This document shows, one piece after another, positions 33,351-44,474 of a stretch of 64,000 bases of DNA. A program made the translations under genes and the position numbers. Source of the DNA: Halomonas sp. (GTDB lineage Bacteria; Pseudomonadota; Gammaproteobacteria; Pseudomonadales; Halomonadaceae). Where the stretch lies: the NCBI GenBank assembly GCA_018401555.1, contig JAGYKP010000100.1, positions 1 through 64,000 of the forward strand, given 5' to 3'. The notes under the pieces are model-generated. The model was not told the DNA's origin, ran no database searches, and saw nothing but the letters and a program-made list of their open reading frames with translations. Position 1 is the stretch's first letter. Every line of letters begins with the position of its first letter.

Positions 33351-35637
33351 AGTCCGTGAGGACCAGCCCCTTACCGCTACGGGGCACGTGGATATCGAGC
33401 TGTGGGTGGAGCGCCTGCAGGAGGACGTCAGGCTGCGCGACCCGGCCGGAGATGGTCGAGGCTTGCCGTCTCGCCGAACGGCTGGATCGCGAGTCGGAGC
33501 GTCCCCATCGCGCCTGGCTGGCGGATGGCTCCAGCTTTCGCATGGGCCTGGAGATGGCCGATATCCTGGGCGAGCTCAAGCTCGACCAGGCGGTGCTCGA
33601 GGCCGCGGTTCTCTATCGTGCGGTACGCGAGGGGCTGATCGGCCTGGAGGCGGTCGGCAAGCAGTTCGGCCGCGAGGTGGCCGGCCTGATCGACGGCGTA
33701 CTGCAGATGGCGGCGATCAGCGCCACCCAGCTGCCCAGCCATGACATGGGTCAGCATGACCAGCAGGACAACCTGCGCAAGATGCTGGTCAACATGATCG
33801 ATGACGTGCGCGTGGCGCTGATCAAGATCGCCGAGCGCACCTGCGCGCTGCGCCAGGTCAGGGACGCCCCCCGCGAGAAGCAGCTGCGCGTGGCCCGCGA
33901 GGTGTTCGACATCTACGCGCCGCTGGCCCATCGGCTGGGCATCGGCCACCTCAAGTGGGAGCTGGAGGATCTCTCCTTCCGTTACCTCCACGAGGATGAC
34001 TACAAGGCCATCGCGCGTCAGCTGGCCGAGAAGCGCCTGGATCGCGACCGCTATATCGCCGAGGTCGTGGATGCCCTCAAGGGAATGCTCGAGGCTCAGG
34101 GCATCCCCCGCTATGACGTGGATGGCCGCGCCAAGCATATCTACTCGATCTGGCGGAAGATGAAGCGCAAGCGCATCGACTTCTCCCAGGTCCACGATAT
34201 CCGCGCGGTGCGCATCCTGGTGCCCGAGGTGGCCGACTGCTACACCGTGCTGGGCTGGTGCATTCGCGCTGGCACCACGTGCCCAACGAGTTCGACGACT
34301 ACATCGCCAACCCCAAGAGGAACGGCTACCAGTCGCTGCATACCGCGGTGATCGGCCCCGAGAACAAGGTGCTGGAGATCCAGATCCGTACCTTCGCCAT
34401 GCACGAGGAGGCGGAGCTCGGGGTGTGTGCCCACTGGCGCTACAAGGGCCACGACACCAAGGCCAAGAGCAGCAGCTACGAGGAGAAGATCGCCTGGCTG
34501 CGCCAGGTGCTGGAGTGGCAGGACGAGGTCGGCGACTTCGGCGATCTGCGCGAGGGACTGTCGAGCGACGTGGCGCCGGATCGCATCTACGTCTTCACGC
34601 CCGACGGCCATGTCATCGACCTGCCGCGTATCGCCACGCCCATCGACTTCGCCTATCGCGTGCATACCGAGGTGGGCCACCGCTGCCGAGGCGCCAAGGT
34701 CAACGGGCGCATCGTGCCACTCACCTACAAGCTCAAGACCGGCCAGCAGGTGGAGATCCTCACCGCCAGCAAGGGCGGCCCGAGCCGCGACTGGCTCAAC
34801 CCCAGCCTGGGCTATGTGCGCACCTCCCGTGCCCGCGCCAAGATCCAGGCCTGGTTCAAGCACCAGGCCCGCGGCCAGAACATCGAGGAGGGGCGTGCGC
34901 TGTTCGAGCGCGAGATGAAGCGCCTCGATCTCGAGGGCATGGACCTCGACACCCTGGCCCGCAAGGTCAACTATCTCACCCCCGAGGACATGTATGCGGC
35001 GCTGGGGGCGGGCGACCTGCGCATCGGCCAGGTACTGCACCAGGCCCAGCAGCTGTTCGGCGAGAACGACGACCAGGAGCAGCTCGAGCGCCTGCTGGCC
35101 AAGCCGAAGCGCTCCCCGGTCAAGGGGGAGAAGAGCGATATCACCGTGCTCGGGGTCGGCAACCTCAAGACCAGCATGGCCAACTGCTGCCATCCGGTGC
35201 CCGGCGAACCCATCGTCGGCTTCATCACCCAGGGGCGCGGCGTCACCGTCCACCGCCAGGAGTGTCCCAATATCCTCCAGCTGCGCATGGAGGAGCCGCA
35301 ACGCATCATCGAGGTCGAGTGGGGCGAGCGGGCCCGCACCCAGTACCCGGTCAATATCGAGGTGGAGGCCTGGGACCGCTCCGGCCTGCTGCGTGACGTC
35401 ACCGGGGTGCTCGGCAACGAGAAGGTCAACGTGCTGGCGGTGAACACCCTGACCGACAGCGACGACGGCATCGCTCGCCTGCAGATCACCGTGGAGGTGG
35501 ATGGCCTGGAGACCCTCGGCCGGCTCTTCTCGCGGATCCAGCAGCTGCCCAATATCATCGAGGTGCGCCGCCTGCGTAGCGGGACAGGCGGTGGCGGTCG
35601 CAAGCGCAAGAACAAGCACAAGGAGCGCAAGTCATGA
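33343..35637 (+). CDS. relA: (p)ppGpp synthetase RelA (two frameshifts)
   Basis: Ribosome-associated alarmone synthetase of the stringent response. The N-terminal hydrolase-like region lacks an HD motif (YRAVREGLIG), which marks RelA rather than bifunctional SpoT. The synthetase domain carries KHIYSIWRKM and NEFDDYIANPKRNGYQSLHT; then the TGS domain (DRIYVFTPDGHVIDLP), the CCHPVPGEPIVGF zinc-finger segment and a C-terminal ACT domain. Shifts at about 33451 (+1) and 34256 (-1). Length about 765 residues. The stop overlaps mazG (ATGA). Confidence 0.93.
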
Positions 35638-36550
35638 GTCGTCGCCACTCCCTCGATGACCTGTTGACCCTGATGGCGGTGCTGCGCGACCCCGAACAGG
35701 GCTGCCCCTGGGACCTCAAGCAGGGGTGGGACTCCATCGTGCCCCACACCCTGGAGGAGGCCTACGAGGTGGCCGATGCCATCGAGCGGCGCGCCTGGGA
35801 CGAGCTGCCTGGCGAGTTGGGGGACCTGCTCTTCCAGGTGGTCTACTACGCCCAGTTCGGCGACGAGGAGGGGCGCTTCGACTTCCACGACGTGGTGGAT
35901 ACGCTGACCGCCAAGATGCTGCGCCGCCATCCCCATGTCTTCCCGCAAGGCACCCTGGCCTCGCGGCGCCCGCCGGGCGTTTCCGCCGCGGAGATCGAGT
36001 CCCGTCAGGTCAACAGTCGCTGGGAGACGCTCAAGGCGGAGGAGCGCGCCGCGCGGGCTGCCAGGGAGAGGGTGCCTCGGAATCTGGCTCGACGTCGGTG
36101 CCCGATAGCGCCGCGGCCGTCGGTGCTGGATGATGTCCCGCGCAACCTGCCGGCGCTTTCGCGTGCCGCCAAGCTGTCGAAGCGCGCCGCCCGGGTGGGC
36201 TTCGATTGGCCCGACTCCTGCGGGGTGATCGCCAAGATCCGCGAGGAGCTCGACGAGGTGGAGGAGGCGCTGGCCGCCGTGGGACCGCGAGCACGCCGCC
36301 GAGGAGGTGGGCGACCTGCTGTTCGCGGTGACCAACCTCGCCCGCACCCTCAAGGCCGACCCCGAGCAGTGCCTGCGCGCCACCAATGCCAAGTTCGAGC
36401 GCCGTTTTCGTCACGTGGAGGCTGCCCTGGCCGCCGAAGGTGGCAGCCTCGGATGCTGCCGACCTCGAGACCATGGAGCGTCACTGGCAGGCCGCCAAGC
36501 GAGACGAGCGCCTCGATGTCGCCACATCTTCCGGAGAATCCCGGCCATGA
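35634..36550 (+). CDS. mazG: Nucleoside triphosphate pyrophosphohydrolase MazG (frameshifted)
   Basis: House-cleaning NTP hydrolase; E. coli MazG lowers ppGpp and its gene also follows relA. The first EExxE domain contains [23 protein letters not shown] and [14 protein letters not shown]; the second contains [11 protein letters not shown] and [15 protein letters not shown]. The linker after [13 protein letters not shown] may hide a compensating shift. +1 insertions at about 36287 and 36445 are clear. It overlaps both relA and ppc by 4 bases. Confidence 0.9.
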
Positions 36551-39196
36551 GTCACGATCTGCACGAATCCCTGCGCGACAACGTCCGTATCCTGGGTGAC
36601 AGCCTGGGACGCACCATCGCCGATGACCTGGGCCACGGCTTCGTCGACCGGATCGAGGCGATCCGCGGCTTCGCCAAGCGCGGCCGCCAGGGTGATGAGG
36701 CGGCCCAGCGCGAACTGATCGACTACCTGCGTCGCCTGCCCGACCGCGACCTGCTGCCGGTGACCCGGGCCTTCAACCAGTTCCTCAACCTGGCCAACAT
36801 CGCCGAGCAGCACTACCGGGCGCGCTTCCGGCGGGTCGAGGACTATCGTCCGGGAACCCAGCCGGTGCTCTCGGAACTGGTGGAGCGGGCGCGCCGCGCC
36901 GGCAACTCGCCGCGCAAGCTGGTGGAGAGCCTGGCCGGCATGCGTGTCGAGCTGGTGTTGACCGCCCATCCCACCGAGGTCATCCGGCGTACCCTGATCC
37001 AGAAGTACGATGCCATCGACGACTGCCTGACCGCCATCGAGTCCTCGGCGGACTATCCCGAGCGTGGTGCGCGGGCCAAGGGGCGCCTCGAGGAGCTGAT
37101 CAGCCAGGCCTGGCATACCGACGAGATTCGCCACGAGCGGCCCTCGCCGGTGGACGAGGCCAAGTGGGGCTTCGCGGTGATCGAGAACTCGCTGTGGCAG
37201 GCGGTGCCCGACTTCCACCGCGACCTCGACAACCTGCTGCTGGAGACCGCCGGCGAGCGCCTGCCGCTGGATGCCGCGCCGATCCGCTTCGCCTCGTGGA
37301 TGGGCGGCGATCGCGACGGCAACCCCAACGTCACCTCCCGGGTGACCCGTGAGGTGCTCCTGCTGGGGCGCTGGATGGCCGCCGACCTCTACCTGCGCGA
37401 CCTCGAGCAGCTCAAGGCCGAGCTCTCCATGTGGAAGGCCAACAGCGCGCTGAAGGCCGAGGTCGGTGATGCCGCGGAGCCCTATCGCGAGCTGCTGCGC
37501 CGGCTGCTGGCGCGAGGTCGGGCGACCCGCGACTGGGCCAAGGCGAGCCTCGACGGCAAGCCCTACGATGGCGGCCCGATCATCGAGAGTCGCGACCAGC
37601 TCTATGCGCCGCTGCTCGCCTGCTACCGCTCGCTGTGCGACGTGGGGCTCGACACCATCGCCAACGGCGCGCTGCTCGACACCCTGCGCCGGGTGGCGGT
37701 GTTCGGGGTCACCCTGACCAAGCTCGATATCCGCCAGGAGGCGGGCCGCCATGCCCAGGTGATCGAGGAGCTTACCGATGGCCTGGGGTTGGGCCACTAT
37801 CGCGACTGGAGCGAGGAGCAGCGTCAGGCCTTCCTGCTCGAGGAGCTCGCCTCGCGGCGACCACTGATTCCCCGGCGCTGGGAGTGTTCGCCGGAGTCCC
37901 GGGAGGTGATCGACACCTTCCGGGTCATCGCCGGCGAGCAGGCCGAGGCACTCGGTACCTATATCATCTCCATGGCGGCAGAGCCCTCCGACGTGCTCGC
38001 CGTGGCGCTGCTGATGAAGGAGGTGGGGGGCGAGGTCAAGCTGCCCATCGCGCCGCTGTTCGAGACCCTGGATGACCTCAACCACGCCGGCGATGCCATC
38101 GACCGCCTGCTCTCGCTGCCTGGCTATCGCCGCCTCACCGGTGATCGTCAGGAGGTGATGATTGGCTACTCGGACTCGGCCAAGGATGCCGGCCAGCTGG
38201 CCGCCGCCTGGGCCCAGTATCGCGCCCAGGAGAGCCTGGTGGCGGTGTGCCGCCGACACGATGTCGACCTGACCCTGTTCCATGGCCGCGGCGGCACCGT
38301 GGGGCCGCGGTGGTGGCCCGGCCCACGCGGCGATCCTCTCCCAGCCGCCGGGCTCGGTGAACGGCAGCCTGCGGGTGACCGAGCAGGGCGAGATGATCCG
38401 CTTCAAGTTCGGCCAGCCGGAGATCGCCCTGCGTTCCATGGAGATCTATGCCTGTGCGGTGCTGGAGGCGACCCTGCTGCCGCCGCCGGACCCCGAACCC
38501 CAGTGGCGCGAGGAGATGGACCGCCTGGCCGAGATCGCCCATGGCGCCTACGTCGGGGTGGTGCGCGAGGATCCCGACTTCGTACCCTACTTCCGGGCGG
38601 TGACCCCGGAGGGCTCACTGGGGCGGCTGCCGCTGGGCTCGCGGCCCACCAAGCGCCGCCAGGATGGCGGGGTGGAGACCCTGCGGGCGATCCCCTGGAT
38701 CTTCGCCTGGACCCAGATCCGTTTGATGCTGCCGGCCTGGCTGGGCAGTGGCGAGGCCTTCGCCACGCGTCTTGCAGAGGAGGGCGGCCGTGAGGTGCTT
38801 CAGGAGATGCGCGACCGCTGGCCCTTCTTCGGTACCTACCTGGACATGCTGGAGATGCTGCTGGCCAAGGCCGACGTGGGTATCGCCGCCTACTACGAGC
38901 ATCGCCTGGTCGACGAACCGGCCCTCAAGGCGCTGGGCCAGCGCCTGCGCGACCGTTTCGAGCGCCTCAACACGGTGCTGCTGGAGATCCTCGAGCAGCA
39001 GGAACTGCTCGAGAAGACCCCGTTGATCCACCAGGCGATTGCCGTGCGCAATCCCTATATCGACCCGCTGCACGGCCTGCAGGCGGAGCTGTTGCAGCGC
39101 AACCGCGACGCCGACGGGGCGATCAGCGCCGACCTGTCGCGGGCGCTGATGGTCACCATGGCGGGTATCGCGGCGGGGCTGCGTAATACGGGTTAG
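36547..39196 (+). CDS. ppc: Phosphoenolpyruvate carboxylase (one frameshift)
   Basis: Anaplerotic enzyme making oxaloacetate from PEP and bicarbonate. About 882 residues restored, family-typical. Active-site His is H141 (VLTAHPTEV); [14 protein letters not shown] is the second signature, broken by a +1 at about 38307; the C-terminus ends GLRNTG. Coupled to mazG through ATGA overlap. It matters in halophiles for supplying oxaloacetate for aspartate-derived ectoine, which is background, not shown by the sequence. Confidence 0.95.
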
Positions 39197-39210
39197 GCCT
39201 TCGGCCAGGA

Positions 39211-39240
39211 GCAAGGAAGCAAGGAAGCAAGCAAGGAAGG
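39211..39240. repeat. Short tandem repeat after ppc
   Basis: Three units of GCAAGGAA with one 4-base partial unit occupy the 117-base gap between ppc and the convergent beta-barrel gene. Small palindromes GGCC-TTC-GGCC (39197 region) and GCGGC-GTA-GCCGC (39298-39310) may act in termination. Confidence 0.7.
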
Positions 39241-39313
39241 ATGCGATGGCGTTGCGTTCATGCCTGGGAGCGTCGCTACGCTGCTTGGGCCTTGAAGCGG
39301 CGTAGCCGCGCTC

Positions 39314-39937
39314 TTAGAAGGGAATATTGACCGAGGCGGTCAGCAGGTTGAGATGGGCCATATCGGGGGCGTCGTACTCCTCAAGCTCCAGGCGGCTGGT
39401 GAAGCCCGGGAACTGCAGCCGCGCCCCGAAGCCCTGCACCCGGGTGGTGCCGGCCTCATCGAAATCACCGCGGGGAATCACGGCGTCGCCTTCCCAGCCG
39501 ACCAGGCCGGACTTGGCATACAGGCCGAAGCGCCCCATTCGCACGCCCGCCACCAGGCTGCCACCGAGGCTGACGGTGTTGACCAGTAGCTGCTGGTCGC
39601 CGAGGCGGGTGGGCACCTCGTCGCTCTCCCGATAGCTGAATTCGGCACCCAGATCGAGCTTGGGCAGCTGGAAGGGACTGAAGCCGGCGATCAGGCGAAA
39701 GCCGGAGGTGAAACCGTCCGGGGTCTCGATGTCCTGGCCGTCGATGACGACGCCGTTTTCCAGGCGCATGAGGTCTTGTGGCTGACCCGCGTAGGCGGGG
39801 CTTACTCCATTGCCTCGTTTGGCTTTCGTGACGATCTCGACGATGTCGTCGTTGCCATCCTCGGCGGCGACGGCCCCGAGCGAGGCGGTGAGGGCAAGGC
39901 AGGCCAGCAGCACAGCGAAGGTGTGGCGGGATTTCAT
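39314..39937 (-). CDS. Outer-membrane beta-barrel protein of unknown function
   Basis: Intact, 207 residues. A Sec signal peptide (FAVLLACLALTASLGAVAAED) is followed by alternating-hydrophobic beta strands (KLDLGAEFSYRES, VNTVSLGGSLVAGVRMG, FGLYAKSGLVGWEGD, VQGFGARLQFPGF) and a C-terminal Phe (NIPF), the hallmark recognised by the Bam complex. About eight strands are suggested. No family can be named with confidence. It is convergent with ppc and downstream of panE. Confidence 0.75.
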   Translation of the reverse strand: MKSRHTFAVLLACLALTASLGAVAAEDGNDDIVEIVTKAKRGNGVSPAYAGQPQDLMRLENGVVIDGQDIETPDGFTSGFRLIAGFSPFQLPKLDLGAEFSYRESDEVPTRLGDQQLLVNTVSLGGSLVAGVRMGRFGLYAKSGLVGWEGDAVIPRGDFDEAGTTRVQGFGARLQFPGFTSRLELEEYDAPDMAHLNLLTASVNIPF

Positions 39938-40023
39938 GGGTCCCTGTCCTTGCGCTACGGCCTGGCCCGCAAGGGGTCAAGCCGCAGGGCGAGTAGCGAT
40001 GAGATTCATCTAGGCTAGCAAGC

Positions 40024-40926
40024 TCACCGGGTATTCGCCAGTCGCCGCTGCAGCGCCTCCAGCCTCGGGGTGGCCAGGGCGTGGCGCTTCGCGGCCTCGT
40101 CCAGCGGGCCGAGGATGGCGGCATGCTCGGTGGGCCGACCCGCGAGGACATCCTGAAGCATCGAGGCACGGTTGGCGGCGGTGGCCTCCACCACCTTCCA
40201 GACCAGTGCCCGCCAGCCCTCGAGTCCCGTGCCGCTGGGCGGGGCAATCCCCTCGGCCTGCATCACCTCCGCTACCTCGCCGATGACCGCCTCCACCTCG
40301 TCGCGGTAAGGGGCATCACGCAGCGCGCCATTGCGAATCCGGTAGTGGGCCACCAGCGGGTTGATGGCGGCGTTGATCGCCAGCTTCTGCCATAGCCGTT
40401 GCCGAATATCGGTCACCGCCCGGGTTGGCAGCCCGGCTTCGCTCAGCAGGCCGGCCAGTGATTCGGCGAGGGCAGCATGACCGCCGTCCAGCGAGCCGAT
40501 GGCGGTGTCGCCGTGACCTGCGTGAACCACCCGGTCATCCGCTTCCACATAGGCGCCTTCGGTGGTGGTGGCGCAGAGCACCGGCCCCGGGTGACACGCG
40601 CTGAGGCGTGGCTGGGTGAAGAAGCCGTTCTGCCACAGCACCAGCGGGGTGTGCGCAGGAAGGTGCCCGGCCAGGGCCGTATAGGCGGCCTCGGCGGCGT
40701 AGGCCTTGGTGGTCAGATGAACCACATCCGGAAAACCCTGGGGCGGCCCGGTTCGGGTGGTGACCTCGAGAGTCGACGCTTCACCCTCGGGTGTGACAAG
40801 GGTCTGCTGGTCAGGGAGGGGCCGGCGACCGATCAGCGTCACCCCATGGCCGTCGCGGATGAGGCGCAGGGCCAGCAGTCGACCGATGGCTCCCGGGCCG
40901 ATGATCCAGTGGGTTTGCCAACTCAT
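40024..40926 (-). CDS. panE: 2-dehydropantoate 2-reductase
   Basis: Ketopantoate reductase of pantothenate/CoA synthesis. NADPH site IIGPGAIGRLLA at the N-terminus, then LTTKAY, and the active-site lysine in QKLAINAAINPL; C-terminal ApbA domain. Intact at 300 residues. Its start overlaps the topB stop (ATGA on the minus strand). Confidence 0.9.
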   Translation of the reverse strand: MSWQTHWIIGPGAIGRLLALRLIRDGHGVTLIGRRPLPDQQTLVTPEGEASTLEVTTRTGPPQGFPDVVHLTTKAYAAEAAYTALAGHLPAHTPLVLWQNGFFTQPRLSACHPGPVLCATTTEGAYVEADDRVVHAGHGDTAIGSLDGGHAALAESLAGLLSEAGLPTRAVTDIRQRLWQKLAINAAINPLVAHYRIRNGALRDAPYRDEVEAVIGEVAEVMQAEGIAPPSGTGLEGWRALVWKVVEATAANRASMLQDVLAGRPTEHAAILGPLDEAAKRHALATPRLEALQRRLANTR

Positions 40927-42861
40927 CAGCTGCCCTCCTTGCGGCGTCGCGGCGCACGGCGCTTGCTGCCCTTGCTCGTCGCGCGTCCCGTGCCGCGCCG
41001 TCGTGACGCCCGCTGGGGTGCCTTGGCCTCCTCGCCCTCGGCGTTATGCAGCGCCTGGCGCAAACGGCCGGCATCCGCGGCGCCGAGCAGGGCATGCAGG
41101 TCGCTGATCAGCGAGTCGAGGAAGGGGGCGGGGGCGGAGGCCTCCTCGGCGATGGCGGTGAGCCGCTGTTCCCATAGCGCGGTGCGCTCGGGACGACCGA
41201 CCGCCTCGGGCAGCGAGGCGATCAGTGCACTGCCCAGGCGGGTGGCGCGCAGCGACTTGCCCTGACGCACAAGGTAGCCACGCTCGACCAGGGTCTCGAT
41301 GATGCCGGCACGCGTCGCCTCGGTGCCCAGGCCATCGTGCTCGCGCAGGGTGCGCCTGACCGCGGGGTCGTCCACGTAGCGGCCGATGTTCATCATCGCC
41401 TTGATCAGGCTGGCGTCGTTGAAAGGCTCGGGCGGGCGGGTCTCGCGATCCTCCACGCCGGCTTCCTGGACCCGGCACGCCTCGCCCTCGGTGAGGGGCG
41501 GCAGCGGCGGCGCCTCGTCGCGGGTGGTGAACAGCGGCTTCCAGCCGGGGTCGAGGATCTCATGGCCACGGGCGCGAAAGGTCTCTTCGAGGATGTGGAA
41601 CTCGGCCTTGACCTCGCGGGTGGAGAGCGCGGGGTAGAACTGGGCCAGCACGTTGCGGGCGATCAGCCGGAAGACATTGGCCTCGGTGGCCGAGAGCCGC
41701 GCCGGGTCCATGGGACGCCCGGTGGGCGCCAGGGCGTGGTGGGCGCCTACCTTGGTGTCGTTCCAGGCCCTGGAGCGACGCGAGAAGTCGGCGCCGGAAA
41801 GCCACCCGCGCAGGGTGTCATCCTCCCGGCAGGCGCTCTCCAGAGTGCTGCGTGCGGCGGCGAAGTGCTCCTCGGGCAGGTAGCGGCAGTCGGAGCGCGG
41901 GTAGGTGATCAGCTGGTGGCGTTCGTAGAGCGCCTGGCAGGTGTCCAGGACGATCTTGGCGGAGATGCCGTAGCGCCTGGCGGCGTCGACCTGCAGCGCC
42001 GACAGAGAGTAGGGCAGGGGGCTGCCTGGCGTTTCTGCTGGGTCTCCAGGGCCACCAGGCGACCTGCGGCTCCCGGCAGGCGCTCGGCCAGGGCCGCGGC
42101 GGGCTCCCGGGCCAGCAGGCGCCCCTGGTCGTCGAGCGGGTGCTGCTCAGCGGGGGCCCACCAGGCGCGCAGCTCACCGTGCGCCACTGCGAGGTCGGCC
42201 CACAGCACGAAGAAGGGTCGGGGCTCGAAGTCGCGGATTTCGGCGTCGCGGCGCACCACCAGGCCCAGCACCGGAGTCTGCACGCGGCCCACCGAGAGCA
42301 CACCATCATGGCCGGCCTGGCGACCGGTCAGCGTCCAGGCCCGGGTCAGGTTGATGCCATACAGCCAGTCGGCGCGGGAGCGCGACTCGGCGGCGCGGTA
42401 GAGCGGCTGGTAGCGGGCATTGTCCTCCAGGCGTGCAAGCGCCCGCTGCACCGCTGGACGGTTGAGGTCGCTGACCAGCAGTCGGGATACCCTGCCCTTC
42501 CAGCCGAGGTATTCGATCACCTCCTGGACCAGCAGCTGACCCTCGCGGTCGGGGTCCCCGGCGTGCACCACCTCGTCGGCTGTCTTCGAGGCAGCTTGCG
42601 AATCGCTGCCAGCTGGCCGCGGGCCTTGGGGCGAGGCGTGAGTTTCCAGCGCTCGGGCAGGATCGGCAGGGTATCCAGGCGCCACTGCTTGAGGGCGGGA
42701 TCATAGGCATCGGGTGGTGCCTGCTCCAGCAGGTGGCCCAGGCACCAGGTCACGGTGGTATCGCCCACGGCGATCGCCCCCTCCTGCTTGCGGGGAGAGC
42801 CGGGCAGGGCGTCGGCGATGGCCCGGGCCAGGCTGGGCTTCTCGGCGATGATCAGGCGCAT
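40926..42861 (-). CDS. topB: DNA topoisomerase III (frameshifted)
   Basis: Type IA topoisomerase, about 645 residues. N-terminal Toprim domain [19 protein letters not shown] with catalytic Asp pair in [27 protein letters not shown]; catalytic Tyr in [13 protein letters not shown]. The tail is basic ([15 protein letters not shown]) and no zinc finger follows, as in TopB. Shifts cluster near 42590 and 42030. It resolves single-strand crossings such as replication intermediates with RecQ-type helicases. Confidence 0.9.
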
Positions 42862-42980
42862 GGTGGCCTCGGCGGCGGTGAAGTATGGACATTCTTCCAG
42901 TGTTCGTGGTGATTGGCCAGGTGTCACGTCGCAATCATGGTGTACAATTGTTGTAACACTATTCTTCCGCGGAGCAGGCG

Positions 42981-44303
42981 ATGCGTGAGCGAGGCAGGAC
43001 GAGGCGGTTGCTGGGGCTGGGGGCACGCACCGGTGGGGCGCTGTTGCGCACCCGTCTGGGTGGCCAGGCCGACTGGCGCGCCCTGGGCGAGGCGTTGTTC
43101 GAGGGGCTCTCCGAGCTCAAGGGGCCGGCCATGAAGCTGGCCCAGATCATGTCCCAGTGGGATGACCTGCTGCCGCCGGACCTCGCCGAGGAGCTGGCCC
43201 GGCTGCAGCGCCAGGCCGAACCGATGCCCTGGGAGTCGATTCGCCGCACCCTGGATGACCACTACGGCGATATCGATGACGTGTTTCGCGAGGTCGAGAC
43301 GCGCCCCTTCGCCAGCGCCTCCATGGGGCAGGTACACCGCGCCGTGACCCACGACGGCGAGACGCTGGTGCTCAAGGTGCAGTATCCGGGACTTGCCGAG
43401 GTGCTGGAGGGGGATCTCGCTCAGGTCAGGCGTCTGATGCGACTGGGGCGCTGGTTCAAGGTGCCCCAGGCGCGACTCGATGCGCTGTTCGAGGAGCTGG
43501 CGGCGAGCCTGCGCGGTGAGCTGGACTACCACGCCGAGGCCGCGGCGCTGGCACGCTATCGGCAGCGCTACGCCGACTGGCCGGGGCTGGTGATCCCCGA
43601 GCCGCTGCCTGACTACTCGGGTGAGCGGGTGCTGGCGATGCGCCATGTGCCTGGCACCCCGCTGCGCGAACTGGAGGCCGCCGACGATGCCACCCGACAG
43701 CGCATCGCCCAGACCCTAGCCGACTGGCTCACCGAGGAACTCTTCACCCATGGCGAGCTGCACGCCGATCCGCATGCCGGCAACTTCGCCGCCGACGCCG
43801 AGGGGCGGCTGGTGATCTATGACCTGGGCGCGGTCATACCCGTGCCCGAAGAGCGGCTCAAGGCGATGATGCGCCTGCTCGAGGCTACCCTGGCCGGAGA
43901 CCCGATGGCCATGGACAGCGCGCTGCTCGAGCTGGGTGGTCGCCAGGGGCAGGGTGCGCCGCTGGCGCTCTACCGGGAATCCGCCGAGGCGGTCTCGGCG
44001 TTGTTCGCCCCCGGCGAGCAGGACTTCGGCGACGTGCGGGTGCACCGTCGCCTGCGCGAGCTTTCGCCCAAGGTGTGGGCGGCCATGGACCGCCTGCAGC
44101 CTCCCGCCGACACCCTGCTGCTGTCGCGCACGCTCAACGGCCACTACTGGAACCTGGTGCGCCTCGGCGCCCGACTCGACATGCGCTCGCGCACCGCCCC
44201 TGCTGGCGTGGGCCAGACCCTAGCGGTTATTCCGGGCAATGTTATCGTGGAAGGACCGCTCGCGGCTGTTCCAAGTCGACAGGCCTTCGGGGAGGCGCTG
44301 TGA
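42981..44303 (+). CDS. ABC1/AarF/UbiB-family atypical kinase
   Basis: Full kinase-like fold, about 440 residues. Contains a variant of the KxGQ motif ([13 protein letters not shown]), the Ala-rich nucleotide loop [26 protein letters not shown], the catalytic segment [11 protein letters not shown] and metal-binding DLG. Members act in quinone biosynthesis or lipid homeostasis; it is not in a ubi operon, so the role here is open. The present frame runs into the structured repeat and takes its stop from it (TGA 44301). An alternative frame gives a plausible native end at TAG 44221-44223 after a shift near 44195. Confidence 0.82.
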   Translation: MRERGRTRRLLGLGARTGGALLRTRLGGQADWRALGEALFEGLSELKGPAMKLAQIMSQWDDLLPPDLAEELARLQRQAEPMPWESIRRTLDDHYGDIDDVFREVETRPFASASMGQVHRAVTHDGETLVLKVQYPGLAEVLEGDLAQVRRLMRLGRWFKVPQARLDALFEELAASLRGELDYHAEAAALARYRQRYADWPGLVIPEPLPDYSGERVLAMRHVPGTPLRELEAADDATRQRIAQTLADWLTEELFTHGELHADPHAGNFAADAEGRLVIYDLGAVIPVPEERLKAMMRLLEATLAGDPMAMDSALLELGGRQGQGAPLALYRESAEAVSALFAPGEQDFGDVRVHRRLRELSPKVWAAMDRLQPPADTLLLSRTLNGHYWNLVRLGARLDMRSRTAPAGVGQTLAVIPGNVIVEGPLAAVPSRQAFGEAL

Positions 44304-44362
44304 ACCCTTCCCTGGGCGCTACCGATGCCATCCCTGGCATAGGACCTCCCCTTCGACCTGTC
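44278..44362 (+). repeat. Structured intergenic repeat, copy 3
   Basis: Core 44291-44349, 57 of 59 bases or more identical to the other copies. Outer arms GACAGG (44278-44283) and CCTGTC (44357-44362) are complementary, with GGGGAGG opposite CCTCCCC inside. Inner hairpin ATGCCA-TCCC-TGGCAT. It lies between the ABC1-kinase gene and the SEC-C protein gene. Confidence 0.85.
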
Positions 44363-44474
44363 CCCGGCGCCTCTCGCTTCGGGTAGCTGGATAGCTCGAA
44401 CACAGTAGCTGGCGGCTGCCAAGCCCCCGTGCAGACTGGTAGACTGTGCCGTTTTCCGGACGGTGGAGTGCGCA

